This document shows positions 47,210-59,022 of a stretch of 64,000 bases of DNA, piece after piece. This stretch comes from Ignelater luminosus. Lineage: Eukaryota; Arthropoda; Insecta; Coleoptera; Elateridae. The stretch is from contig VTPC01090544.1 of the NCBI GenBank assembly GCA_011009095.1, forward strand, positions 114,691 through 178,690, in the 5' to 3' direction. The stretch's first letter is position 1; each line of letters starts with the position of its first letter. The translations under genes were made by a program, and so were the position numbers. The notes beneath the pieces were generated by a model. It saw nothing but the letters and a program-made list of their open reading frames with translations. It searched no databases and was not told where the DNA came from.

Positions 47210-49517
47210 CCATATAAAAAAAATCAACAGATAAAACCAAAAGGAAATTTGGAATAACAGTTAGTAATTTTTAATTAAAAGTTAAATAAAAGTTTTTTTG
47301 TTATTTGAGCGTTTGTTTGCAAATCTCTCTTTAGGGGACACCTTGTAATTATTTAATCTTAAAAGGTGGAGTCGTTAATAACTAATATTTCCAATAACCC
47401 TCCAAGTTAGAACTAAAGTGTCGAATCATCAAAATTTTAAATAAGCCTATAACCTCGGAAAAACTTTTAAATACTGCTGGCAACAATCTTTTTAATTAAT
47501 CTTACTTTATTCAGATTAACGCGATATATTTTTAGCAACAATATAAATAGTAATTTAGTCTTCTTATCATAAATTGTAAATGTTAATAAATAACGTGTTT
47601 ACAATTTTTACTACTGTTTAAACAAAAATATGAAACATTTCTCGTTTAAAACACAGTGACTTGATAACAGTACTTTTGATGTGTTGTATAAATTGTAAGT
47701 ATAAAATTTCATAGGTTAAAGAAAATATTGACATTCACTGGTTTAAAAAGTTTCATTCATTTCTCATCAACGTTTCGTTTTAAGTTAAAATTACAAAAGT
47801 TAAACGAAAAGTAACACCTGCTCTTGTTTCCTCCTGTATTTTATACTTTGTTTTAATATTAAACTCTAACTGTAAGATTTTATAAATTATTTGATAGTAT
47901 AACGTAGTTTATTTTGTTTGATAATTCATTTCGTATGATAATGAATTAAGTTCATCAAGATATTACGTAAATCATTTAGTAAACTGTAATAGCATAGCGT
48001 AGCGTACTTTGTCATATCAAACACAATAATAATTTTGTGAGGATGATTCACAGATGTAAAAAAATCGATCGGTGCGTTCATAGAACGTAATAGCACACGT
48101 AACACAACCCCACTGATATATCGAACGTGGATAGGGTTTATTATTTACCAACTCTTACCATAAAATAAAACCGTTTACTGATACATTAAAAAAAGAGAGA
48201 GAGAGGGAAGATAATTCACTATTATTATTGACTTTACCATTAGAAGCATATAGATCTTTTTACAAAGATAACTATGTAATTACAACCCTTCCAGTAAACG
48301 CAATTACGGAGACCCTTCAAGCACCGGTCGGAGTAATCAATAATAAAAATCCGAACAAGTGCAACTATATTACCTTGCATTATAAAAAGTACCTGCAACT
48401 GTTTCGTGTTGCATGTATGTATGTTATGTGTTTTAAGGGAAATAGTATTTTGTGTTGTTTGCTGCGAGCAAGGTCGCATAAACAATAACTGTTTCCTGTT
48501 TGATAACAGAAAAAAATGTAAAATGAGATTTTGACGATTGTGTCATTAAATTCTATCAAAAACGTCGACAAACAAGGCTGTTCTGAATTGCCACCTACAT
48601 TTTTTAGTGTAAAAAAGGTAAATTTAAAAACTTTATTAAAATTATTTTTTACTCCCTCATTTACTGTTTTAATTTTTATATTAATATTCCACAAAATATT
48701 GTATTAGTGAAAGAAGTTTATTTAAAAAGAAATATTTTTGGCAAAATTCGATAATTTTAAAAGAAACATTGTGTGTATACGTGCGTGTGTACCATATATA
48801 CGTATCCATTTGACAACGATGAGAATTAATTAGAATCCATGTAGTAACTGGAGCAAAAATTGTAGGCATGAATTAAACCGCGTGCGTGCGATATTTATAA
48901 ATTTTTATTAATAAAAGTGTACTTAAAGTTTAGTTTTCCACGCTATTTACTTAAATCAACAGTGTGTTTGTGTTTACTTTCGTTAAACATTGTGTAAATT
49001 GTTTGCAGGAGAATATTGTGATTTATTTATAATTTTATGTGAACGTAAGAATGTAGCAGAACGAAGTAAAATTATAATAAAAAGTAACGCGAAATTTTGT
49101 TAAAATAGTAAAATAAATTAAATTCGGTGTAATGTTTGATAAGTTAATCTGTTACTGCAGTATTTATAAGAAATAATAGATTTAATGCGGTCTGTGATTT
49201 CTTTTAGTGTGATATGATAAATTTAATATTTTCAATTGTGAACGAAAATTCTTTAAAATCTTTGTTGTTTAAACCATTTTGTTAACTCGAGGGTAAGTTG
49301 ACAAAACTTTTTGCCTTAATAAATATCTTCATCCTTACCAGTTTCTTTGGAAATTTTTACCATATTTGCCCAAAATCTTAAAATACATTTATCATTATCA
49401 CCTGTGATTTTCAAAACTATAACTATAGAAGTTTTTGGTAATTCATCATATTAATTATAAGTGTTGTTGCGACCTGTAGAAGTTAAATTCTTCTCCGTCA
49501 GCACTACTAGTTGCGTA
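45200..49517. other. Unassigned AT-rich stretch with small microsatellites
   Basis: Contains an AAT run at about 47177-47206 and a GA run at about 48195-48206. No gene family recognised. Frames near 48.2-48.9 kb overlap on both strands and look like chance. Confidence 0.4.
47177..47206 (+). repeat. AAT microsatellite
   Basis: About ten uninterrupted AAT units, ATAATAATAATAATAATAAT and on. Simple repeat only. Confidence 0.9.
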
Positions 49518-49568
49518 AACCGCATAGGAAATGAAACTCATTTGATACATTCCGTTTCCTAAGCGGTT
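49518..49568. other. Compact hairpin of 51 bases
   Basis: AACCGCATAGGAAATG on the left pairs with CCGTTTCCTAAGCGGTT on the right, with one mismatch and one wobble over 16-17 pairs and a loop of about 18 bases. The pairing does not extend outside. It is shorter than a usual animal microRNA precursor and may be a chance or transposon-derived fold. Confidence 0.4.
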
Positions 49569-49837
49569 AGAGCTACCCAAAAATTCGTTTAGAGTAAGTG
49601 TTAATCTAAGGTAGCGTTAATGATGTAGGAAATGGAAAATTTATATTAACTCCATTATGGGTTAAAATGCAAGTGTTAAATTTTATTTTTCCAAGTCTGT
49701 GTATTGGCACTAATTGCATTTACGTAGTGTATTTACCTCGATTTAATTGGCATTTAAAATTCAGATGTTTATACAAACACATTCAAAGCCTTGAACTATG
49801 GTAGACGTTAATAAAATTAACGTCCACTATTAATATA

Positions 49838-50880
49838 CAGGATGATTTAATAACGAACCGAAAGACATTTAGAGCAGCTTTCTCTAACTATATGCTTTCA
49901 CGTGTTCTAAAATCGATACCTAGAATTTGGTTCTTTTCCAAAAGATACTTCAGCAAACTACCAGAAATAAGTACTCTACAAGAGACGAATACCTCAAGTT
50001 TGAATTCGGTTGGTACACTCGTCTCAGATATTCGTTTCATTGTTTACTAGCAAGTAATCTAAATCACTAAAATACGCGAAAACGTACCTGCAATCGATAA
50101 AGATTTCAGATTTTGTATATTAATGCAAAAATACCTTCTGTTTGACTCCTCTGTAGCCGAACGCATAAATACATACGTTTGTCGGTCGTAGTCAAAAGAG
50201 CTTATAAATTCTAGGGTGCTATTAGAATATACAAGGTTATCATAAAGTCAGGAGTATGCTTTAAATTATTATTTACGTTTAAGAAATTAAGCTAGTAGCA
50301 AAAAGTAAATGGAATCTAGTTGCTTCAACAATTGAATTTTTCTGTACTCAAAACTGTCGAATATGGTCAACAGAAAATTCACATGAAGTCATTCAGGAAG
50401 GTCTTCATACCAAGAAAGTCACCGTTTGGTGCGGTTTTACAGCTAATTTCATCATTGGTTCATACTTTTTTGGGGAAATACAGAATGGAGAGGCCGTATG
50501 TGCAACTGTTGCTGGTGAACGGTACCTGAATTCTTAATGGGATTATGCCATTCCACAGTTGCAAAACGAGCGAAGAAATTAAAAACATGATTTTTATACA
50601 AGATGGAACACTCCCGCACATTTACCGACCAGTTAAAGAATTATTAATTGCTGTTTTGTAAATTTTGTAAATTCATGGCCACCAAGATCACCTGATCTTA
50701 ATCCAGTGATTACTGTCTGTAGGGTTATAGCATTAAAAAGCAGTATTAGAAAGCAAATTGGTGCAATTCAACCAGAAATGTTGAATATTGCTGTGTACAA
50801 TTTGGAGAAACGGTTAGTGATTGTACAACAACAAAATGGAGGTCATATTGAACATTTGCAGTAACCAGTGTTGGACATAA
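49838..50880 (+). mobile_element. Tc1/mariner-type element with decayed 'WPPRSPDL' transposase
   Basis: A CAGGATGATTTAATAACGAA sequence preceded by TA (49838) resembles the left ends of CAGGG-type elements here. The transposase relic lies at about 50320-50870 on the same strand. I cannot find a matching inverted end after 50880, so the right boundary is uncertain. Confidence 0.45.
50335..50866 (+). pseudogene. 'WPPRSPDL'-group Tc1/mariner transposase relic
   Basis: The plus strand reads RIWSTENSHEVIQEGLHTKK then VTVWCGFTANFIIGSYFF (about 50355-50472), typical of this group after the first catalytic block. Next come GEAVCATVAGERYLNS (50490-50536), MIFIQDGTLPHIYRPVKELL (50588-50650; the 'QQDGAPPH' block, Asp kept) and WPPRSPDLNPVITV (50673-50715), where the last catalytic Asp position no longer reads Asp. 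It ends with AVYNLEKRLVIVQQQNGGHI and a stop at about 50863. The N-terminal half, including the first Asp, is missing or unreadable. At least three breaks are visible. It is more complete than the 15.8 kb relic of the same group. Confidence 0.75.
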
Positions 50881-51865
50881 GAAATTAAATTTCTTTTACT
50901 TTTTGTTATTAGCTTAATGTGCTAAAAATATATGATAAGCTAAAAAATATTGCTCACTTTATGATTACTTTGCAGATCAGTGACCTTCACTGAATCATTT
51001 CGAGCCATCTCCACTTACGCGTTAAACATAATTAGTCTTGTCTATCAGACTTTGGTAGGATTGAAAAGAGAACATTTTTCACATTACCAAGAAAAAGTCT
51101 GCTTTGATGATTTATGAGTTTTAAGTAGGTTCTACAAATAGGATGATCAAGACAGTTATCTTGACACGGTAATTTTTATTAGTGTTTTACTTCTGCTTTT
51201 CATATTCTTAATAATCTAAAATCGAGACTTAGATTAAGTTAGTCGATTTTAAGTCTTTAAGACTCATTTCTTTGATTTTCCAAAAATTTGTTTCGTACAA
51301 CTGATCAGACATGAATATATGTATGTAATAGCTCCTTTGAGAAAGAACTGTATACGTTCCTCTATCAAATAATTATTGAGTTTTTAGGTAGTTTACGCTG
51401 ACCGTTTATAAAACGGTACTCTTTGACGCTTTCATTCTGATGAATGGTGACTTGTTTGTTTTACCAACAGACCTTGATTTTGCTTAGATGATCAACGACG
51501 AGCAAGTCTTTTGCGTAGATAAAAACCGAATTGACTACTTTGCTTTATTAGTAAAGTAATTTCCTGCCGACCACCTGATATCGTAATTTGAAGGCTAGTC
51601 TTCAAGAATTTAAACGTTATTGAGGAAGCGATAATTTCATTGTAGACATTTTAGACGGTTTGTTTTTCATCGAAACAGTAAACAGTCAGATTCATTGCAA
51701 GTATTCGTTATAATAATTCTAAGATTTAATTTAGAAGATCTCATTGGTTGTATGGAATTTAATTTCATGTTTGAAGGCAATAATTAATTCTAGTTCTAAG
51801 ATATAAACGAGTGCAGTAGATGTCGCGTGTATATGTCTTAGAATCTTTTACCATCAGTTAATGTA
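50881..51865. other. Unassigned stretch
   Basis: No assignable gene or repeat. Confidence 0.4.
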
Positions 51866-52077
51866 CAGTGAACCAAAAATAAATACGGAGCACCACATGT
51901 TTTTAAAAAGTTGTTAATCCGACAGTTATTTTTTGTTCAGGTAAATGCTCTTTATTAAATCAAGTAGAGCCATAAAACATAACAATGAAGAGTATAGTTT
52001 TACTTAAACTGAAGACAGATTTATATAAAGGGTAATTTTAAAACCATGTGGTGTTCCGTATTTATTTTGATTCACTG
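51866..52077. mobile_element. MITE of 212 bp with CAGTGAA ends and TA duplication
   Basis: The left end CAGTGAACCAAAAATAAATA is matched by the inverted right end CAGTGAATCAAAATAAATAC, and pairing continues through CGGA.CACCACATG to TTTTAAAA, about 42 bp. TA flanks both ends (51864-51865 and 52078-52079). The CAGT start is the usual form for Tc1-group elements. No coding sequence. Confidence 0.8.
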
Positions 52078-52389
52078 TACAGTTAGAACAAGCTTGTAAG
52101 ATACTCACGAAGAAGAAGCACCACCTCGAAAAACTAATCTTCCCCGTATTCCATTAGTCTCCATAACAATCTTGGTGCCTGTAAAAAGCAGATTTCTGTT
52201 AACTGTTTTCGTTTAAGCTAATGATAAGAAAAACATCATGCTAGCGTTTAGACATTTAAGATTGTGTACATAAACGTGATACAAAACTAACGCATATTGC
52301 AGTAATTGTTCCATCTACTATATGTATCCTATCAGACATTACCTTAATAACATAGAGGCCGATTTTTTGTTAGAATACTGCACTGTTAT

Positions 52390-52830
52390 CATTAAGAGCA
52401 GCCAACGCCGAAGTTCCGCAAGGGTCACTGTTGGGTCCTGTCTTATTCAACATTTACATAGACGACATCAAGAAACCAGCAGCAGTAACCGCCATAATCT
52501 CAACGTAACCACTTAGAAGAAGTATCCATTAGCAACCTTTGATCAAGAGATAATGAGCAGCTGTGATTTGACAAATGGTGGCTGAATATCAATTTTGACA
52601 AAACTGAAGAAAGATTCTTTACATTAGGAAAATTTGCAAACTCTCCTAATTTATATATGTGCAACGAGCGTGTTCAATGAAATACTCTAGACAAAAATGT
52701 TGAGTACCTTGATATCTACTTGGATCAAAAGCTTAAATGGGGTTACCATATTAACAAGAAACTCAATGAAGCTTATACTAAAGTCAATAAATCAATGCTA
52801 GTTCCTATCAAGTAATCAAAAGAAATTCAT
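52390..52830 (+). pseudogene. LINE fragment: RT palm region
   Basis: The plus-strand frame reads AEVPQGSLLGPVLFNIYIDD (about 52408-52467), the conserved 'S.VPQGS.LGP.LFN.YI.D' block of Jockey-like LINE reverse transcriptases. The expected 'YADD' core is deleted: after IKKPAAVTAIIST the frame is lost, then WWLNINFDKTEE (52571-52606), NVEYLDIYLDQKLKWGYHIN (52698-52757) and LNEAYTKVNKSM follow, matching the post-RT 'VKYLG..LD.KL.W..HI' block. It is a 440-bp decayed piece. Confidence 0.75.
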
Positions 52831-53031
52831 CCAAGCAGCCCAGGGGAAAAATTACGTCTGACATAAAATAAAATAGTAACTGGCAGATGCAATTTGACAT
52901 TCATTAATTGACATATGTAAACAGTGAGAGCTTCAAAATTAGACATGGCCTTAGAAATTTGTTTGTCTGTCATGGCACGCTTTGATGAATTTTCTTTTCT
53001 TTTTAATAACAGGATATTGTTACCTTACTTA

Positions 53032-53144
53032 CAGTTCGTAAAAAATAGGATCACCCCTTAAGGTCGTTCAAATTGCATCAAGAGTAAGTGACAAGACAAG
53101 ACTACAACACGACCTTAGGGGATGACCCTACTTTATACAAACTG
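53032..53144. mobile_element. MITE of 113 bp with CAGTTCG ends and TA duplication
   Basis: The left end CAGTTCGTAAAAAATAGGAT pairs with the inverted right end CAGTTTGTATAAAGTAGGGT and continues through CACCCCTTAAGGTCGT. Arms are about 40 bp and the loop about 35 bp. TA flanks both ends (53030-53031 and 53145-53146). The smallest TA-flanked element in the window; no coding sequence. Confidence 0.75.
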
Positions 53145-53713
53145 TACGCTTCTCAATTGTAAGGTTCAGCTACTAACTAAGACGTATCTTAACAAGCTTC
53201 GACAATTTCAAAGTACAGTGACTCGCATTACGGTAAACGCTAAGTGGTTTATTTACAATAGCCAAATTTACTATGAAAAAGTCATGTGCTAAATTTTTAA
53301 ACCAATCCATCTGTGTCCAACTGCAGCAGACTAGGGCAAACGAACTAGGACAAAAGGTCATAAATAATCGCATTAAAAGAAAATTGCCCGAAGCCTTGTT
53401 CTTATAAAGACTCATAATCTAATACTAGCAGTGTTTTAACACTGTTTGCCTGGATTATTACTTTAGGGGCCTGTATCTCAAAGGCTGTCCGGTGAAGTTG
53501 GGCGAGGCAAAGTTGTTCTTGGGATTAAATTTTTTGTTTGCTCTATTTAGTTCTATTGAATCGTTTTTAGAGAGTCCAGACTCAAGTGGTTATGGTTGTG
53601 AATTCGAGGATGATCATAATAAACTATATTACCAGCAAAACTATTTTACTCTGCGTGATAATATGGTAACATCGCATGATCCTTTTGTTAGTTAATTAAG
53701 GCCATGATACTAT

Positions 53714-54278
53714 TGTTCGAGTAAAAAGTTCCGGCCCCTCTCTTTGAGATTTGATAAGCTTTTTCGATTTTTACAAAACGTCTACAGTTTATCAATAAAC
53801 AACTCGTGGTTAGAATGTATAAATTTTATTTTTGTCTCTTGATTTGTTTTCTTTTATAGTAAGTAATCAAGAATTTTTTCAATATCCTTTTAATAAGCAA
53901 ATTTGAGTGGGACATGATGTTGCATTATAAATTAATAACTTTATTATTAACTAGCAAAATAGAGGGGTTAACTGGCTTAAACTGTAGTGTAAGGTCCCCT
54001 CTCTTATAGTTACATGTAAGTATTGTTTTTTCCGGGCGAATACGTTTTTATTAATTAATTCTTGAATCCAGATAGGTATTCTTGAAATGCGAAGAAAAAT
54101 CGCTTTTTTTGAACATCTTGCCCGAATAAATCAACGCCTATTTGAAAAAATTTGAAACTACGTATTGTTACGCAGAGATAAGATGTCATTAAAATAAGAT
54201 TCGCTTGGTCAAAGATCGTTAGATAGTTTTTGAAATACGATTTTTCAAAGTGAGAGGTCAGGACTTTTTACTCGGATA
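53714..54278. repeat. Old inverted-repeat element, probable MITE
   Basis: Sequence from 53716 (TTCGAGTAAAAAGTTCCGG, then CCCCTCTCTTTGAGATTTG) is mirrored from 54278 inward (CCGAGTAAAAAGTCCTGACC, then CTCTCACTTTGAAAAATCG). Arms pair for about 65-75 bp with several mismatches. No target duplication is seen, so the ends are approximate. Confidence 0.45.
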
Positions 54279-54279
54279 A

Positions 54280-56120
54280 TGAGTTTTCATAACTATGTAT
54301 AGCATAAATGCCGATCTGGTGATAAGTAATTGAAAACAATTATTTGACCAACTGCTTTCTATAAAATCTATTTCTACTCTAACTGTGGCAATACCTATTC
54401 TAATTGTATTTAAGTAACTAAACTTTTTATATCTTAATCCTTTTCTTTCTGGTTGTATGCACAATCCAGAAATCCGTTAATTACATAATTTAAACAACTT
54501 TTAGGGTATCTTAATTTATAATTTTATTTGCTCATGGAGCACATAAGAATAGCTACCTATTTTTTTCTAGTAACATGTTTATGTATTTACAAGCAGAAAC
54601 AACACAGCAAAATTGCCGGGATTTCCACTGTGGAAATCGCTATCCTTTTAAAGAAGCTTAGTCCCTTGTTTGCTAGATCTTACGTGCAAGCTAGCATAAA
54701 TCTGCAAGTTTTATGAATAACAAAATTTAATAGTACAGATCAGGTGGATACGTGCCTGTTATGGTAGAAGCTTGCAAGAATAACCTTTACGTTCTTTAAC
54801 TTGAAACATTCTTCTTATGTAATGCAACAAAGTTAATATACGAAGAGTTGACAAATTAATCCTTTCAACTAGTTTTTCTCATAATATCTTGTAAAACAAA
54901 CTATGTCATCACATAACAGTTACTGAACCCTGACAGATAGACAGTCCATCTCTGAATTCTACCAGCTGTTATTTCAGACAAACTTGTTTTGTCCAAAAGT
55001 GTTATTAATCTATATCGTCCGTTTCAAACTCAAATTCTTGACGTAATAAATAATTTAGGAATTTTTATTCTCTCATGCAATGCCAGAAACCTTTTGTTAT
55101 CCAACAATAATCGAGTTCATAATACACAATTAACCACAATAAAAAATTTTTAAAAATAATTGAAATCTTTTTTATTTCAAAAACCTATTGTTCCATAAAT
55201 ATATTTTCTTAACTTTTTCTAATAAATTTCTTCCAAACAAAGGCTTTTCATAACCTCCTAAAATAACTAATAATCTAACCTATTCTAACTTTCATAAGAG
55301 CATTTATTTGTCCCAAGGGTTGTATAAAATTACTAACATAAGTTTTTAATCGAACAACAGTCTTATCTCAAGGTTAAAGGTATATGTGAAAATATTTTTA
55401 TAACTAAAGTTAGATTAAACTGATGCCCTTGCACCTGCGTCCAGTTCCATTTTAAGTGGTGTATTGCCTACTAATACATCTGGATTAATTTTAAAGAGAA
55501 CACTTGAACATCTAAAGTTCTAAACTAATACGAACGACCTCTGAACTTTACTGTCTTTTTACTTCAGAATTTACTCAATGACGACTATCTTTTTTGTTTC
55601 TACATATGTACATGTGCATGTCCTACTTTCTTACAGATTTTCTTGTCAAAGGATTTATATTTACAGTTACCCAGTTTATGATTGAGTTTACAGCAAATAT
55701 AACGGAGTTTATTTCTTATCTTACGTCAAGTTAACTCATAAAGTAACGTCGCAAAATGCTTTATCCTCTAGCGTTTAATAGCTAAACTAATGGTAAATTT
55801 TGCATTATATAGGTATCGATCAATTAATTAAAATCAATTGTAACCCTTATAATAGCCTATATAGCCTGTTGCTTGGTTCTTGTTTCTTAATTACATAGGT
55901 GCAATCCCCAATAAGTCTGACATGGTCTTACATTTCTTCTATTCACAAAGTCTGTCTGATACTGGTCCTTTTTCCAAATCACCTTAAAAATTCATCTTTT
56001 AACTTTTTGTCCAAAATATTTTCAAATTTACAAGATATTGTTAAACTTTTTAAGTTTAGATTATAGAAGTATATTTTACTTTATAAGATTTGATTCCTAT
56101 TTTGTTAGTTCCTCTTTCCC
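54280..56120. other. Unassigned AT-rich stretch
   Basis: No recognisable gene. One frame of 62 codons at 54528-54716 has a hydrophobic start but no known match. Confidence 0.4.
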
Positions 56121-56149
56121 TAAATTCAGCTCATACTGCAGGCCTGTTT

Positions 56150-56270
56150 AGGACACCGTTGCGGCCAACTACCACAAATGCCAAATAATATCAAAGCCTT
56201 TTTCTAAGTTACATGCCCATTAACATTTTTTACATTTATCTTTCCTCTTCTTCAAATAGTACCTAATTGG
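56150..56270 (-). pseudogene. Possible LINE reverse-transcriptase scrap
   Basis: A short minus-strand frame reads CNLEKGFDIIWH, close to the 'LD.EKAFD.VWH' block of Jockey-like reverse transcriptases. Nothing certain is seen on either side, and a stop precedes it by a few codons. A single 12-residue match could be chance, though nine positions fit. Confidence 0.35.
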
Positions 56271-56279
56271 AGTCTGCTG

Positions 56280-57717
56280 ATTCCGTTTTGGTTTGTGTTA
56301 ATTCTATCCAATGAATCTTTTCACATTTCTAGCCAGATTGCCTAACCTCCTTTTGAGTTTTTAATTTCCCGGATTATGCTGATTGCTGATTCCATGCGGA
56401 GACTGCCGTTCGTTTTTCTTTCTGTTCCGTTCTGATATAATGCTTTAACCAGTATAAATAATAATTTGCAATTTCTAGAAAATTTTGCTTACATTTTTTT
56501 ACTAAACAGCTTACAAGGTCCTTTCAGCTGCTTACTTTTGGATACTCTAGTTTACAGTTTTTAACTGTATTTGATTCACAGCTACTTAATCACTTTTCAA
56601 GGATTGTTCTTACCATGGAGGAATTTAATTCTTTTCTTCAAGATATGTTGCCCAAAAATATCTATTCAACATGATGGTGCATGCTAACGATTATAATAGG
56701 GTAGCATTATTTCAGTAGTATGGTTCCTTGGAATTATTTTAGTTAGTTTTTTTAGATGTACTTATAATAATTTTAATGAGCTCAAAGAAAGTTGTGGTTT
56801 TAAGTTAAGCTATATTTTATTCTTAACTACTCTTCTGTTGGTGTTCTATGAATGTATGAAACGAATTCTATCTGATGGTCTTGAAGCTTGTTAATTATGA
56901 TATATCTTTCAATTGAGATTTATTTAGGATACTTGCTGAAAATCTAAGTCATTCTACCAATGTTGAATTTGCGGCTTTGTAACATTCTATGGTTTCCAGA
57001 TGTTACATGAATTGTAAAAAGTACTTTTTTTAAATGGTTTTTAAATTGACTTACAAATACATTTTTCAAAATTTGGACAAGATAGATAGGGCAGTGCTTT
57101 AGAAAATTACTTTTACAGATTATCAAGAGTTACAGATTTCCAGAACAATGCTTTTGTTTCAGTTAGCAAGTATCCTCTATCGTTTGCTGTAGTTTCTGCT
57201 ACATTCATTTTCTTAATCTATACCTTAAATTTGGCATATATACAACGTCTGTTAACACTATAATGTATGTTTTTTGAGTATTTCTTACAAAGGCTGAATC
57301 TTTTATTTTATTTCCGTTTAAGTATTCGTTTAATCAAATAAACCTTTTCGAACTAGATATATAACTCTTTAAAGATCACTGGCCTCCTAAAATTTCTATA
57401 TGATATTGTCCGTCTTCGCTTGTTTATTTTCCAAAAATATCTTTCCTGGCCGATTAAATAATTATTCGAGCTCCTTAAATTCCACATGTCACAAAGGGAT
57501 CATGCCTTAATCGTGAGAAAACTCATTATGGCGTCGAGTACAAGCAGCCTAAATTGAATAATTTGGGAGACATGACTCATTAGAATGAATCAATTGGTCA
57601 TGTTCTCTGTTTTATAAAAAGAATTTTTACTCTATATAAAAGTGAATTTGTTAATTTATATGTAGGTTAAATGCAAGCAAGTTTTTTGAAAATTGTTGAG
57701 TAGCTTTGTAGAGATAG
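56280..57717. other. Unassigned AT-rich stretch
   Basis: No assignable gene or repeat. Confidence 0.4.
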
Positions 57718-57719
57718 TA

Positions 57720-59020
57720 ACGGTGTCACACATGAAATGAGAAAAAATTACTATTTGATTTTAGGTGTGTGTACTCAAATAACCAAAAATAATACAGTAT
57801 TGTGTAAAACTACATTAAACAATAAATTAATTATAACTATTTGAGAACAGCATAAAGACCACCTTCTTCTATACTTTGCAACATATGTCTAACCTTAGCC
57901 ATCATCGTTTGGACGACATTGAGGTCTATGGTTTTTACTTTTTGTCTAATATGTCTTTTCAATTGTTTCGTAGTTTTAGCTTCCCAACCATTATTATACA
58001 GTGCCCGTGACAATATAGTCCAAAAATCTTCAATGGGTTGTGCTTTGGGCACATTTGGTGGATTTAGCTTCTTCAGGTACATACCTTATGTTATTGGCTT
58101 CAAACCATTCAATTGTCGTTTTTGCGTAGTGGGAACGAGCAAGATCAGGCCAAAATATATATTCGTCGTTCATATGATATTTTTGAATGAATCTTAACAA
58201 TTTCGGCATACAGTCTTTTATGTAAACCTGAGCAGTCACAGCTACTGCCCTAGAATCACGAATAACAACATCTGAGATTCCTCGAGCGGAAAGAGCTAAC
58301 CAAACCAGAACTTTTTGTGGAAATTTTTTTTTTTGCTTTATATCGTACAGATGGCGGAACTGTTTTCTTATCATTTGGGAAGTATCCAGATTTTCCAGGC
58401 ATTTCATCATTTCGTAGAGTGAAATACTTTTCATCATCTATTATAACACTTACATTTGGCTTTATGATTTCACGTCTTAGTTTTCTACATCGAGGAGGAA
58501 TTTTTTGAAGTTGCTTTTCAATGTATTTCGGTGCACATTCCCTTTTATAATAGTCTATATTCATTTTATTTAAATTTCTTCTTATAGTTTCATGGGATAC
58601 TTTAAACTTGTTTGCTAACTTCCGCAAAGAAGTACCCATGCGGTTGATAGCAGATTTTTCCAATTTTTTCGGATTAACTGCATTCATTGTCTTTTTTGGG
58701 CGGCCTTTTTCCGTTTTAAATAACTCACGATCTTTTTTACAAGCATTTAAGTGCCTATATATTATTGAAATTGTATATCTTTTATTATGAAAATGATTAA
58801 CAATAAACTTATTACTTTTATGTCCAAATAACAATTTTATTCTTTCAAAAAGATGCTTATTATTATAAATAATTGTAACAAGAATAACAGAAATTCCCTA
58901 ATGCAATATGTAAAATTCGCACATTTAATTTGCGATTTGACAACTGCAGTCAATTGTTTGGTTTACGTCATTTGCTCAAATCATAGGCAACTTAATTCTC
59001 ATTTCATATGTGACACCCGT
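57720..59020 (-). mobile_element. Nearly intact DD37E-type transposon, 1301 bp
   Basis: The left end ACGGTGTCACACATGAAATG pairs with the inverted right end ACGGGTGTCACATATGAAAT, and TA lies directly outside both (57718-57719 and 59021-59022). The terminal repeats are about 25 bp with one single-base length difference. A transposase gene fills most of the minus strand, leaving about 115 bp on one side and about 185 bp on the other. Of all elements in the window this one looks the youngest by coding integrity. Confidence 0.85.
57837..58834 (-). pseudogene. DD37E-type transposase with two frame changes
   Basis: Minus strand, about 330 codons in all, the usual length for this superfamily. An N-terminal DNA-binding region includes MGTSLRKLANKFKVSHETIR. 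The catalytic blocks are VSVIIDDEKYFTLRNDEMPG (first Asp, about 58445-58390), VLVWLALSARGISDVVIRDS, YIFWPDLARSHYAKTTIEWF (second Asp) and LNPPNVPKAQPIEDFW (Glu, about 58066-58020). The spacing from the second Asp to the Glu is 37, the DD37E signature of ITmD37E-like elements. The whole triad is present. The frame changes once at the 11-base T run near 58324-58334 and once near 58080. Both could be real mutations; the first sits in a homopolymer, where assembly error is also possible. The start ATG at 58834 has about 185 bp to the element end. Confidence 0.85.
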
Positions 59021-59022
59021 TA

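Noticed and set aside
48228-48869. Cluster of overlapping frames on both strands
   Set aside because: Composition is typical of AT-rich chance frames, with no motif and no splice context.
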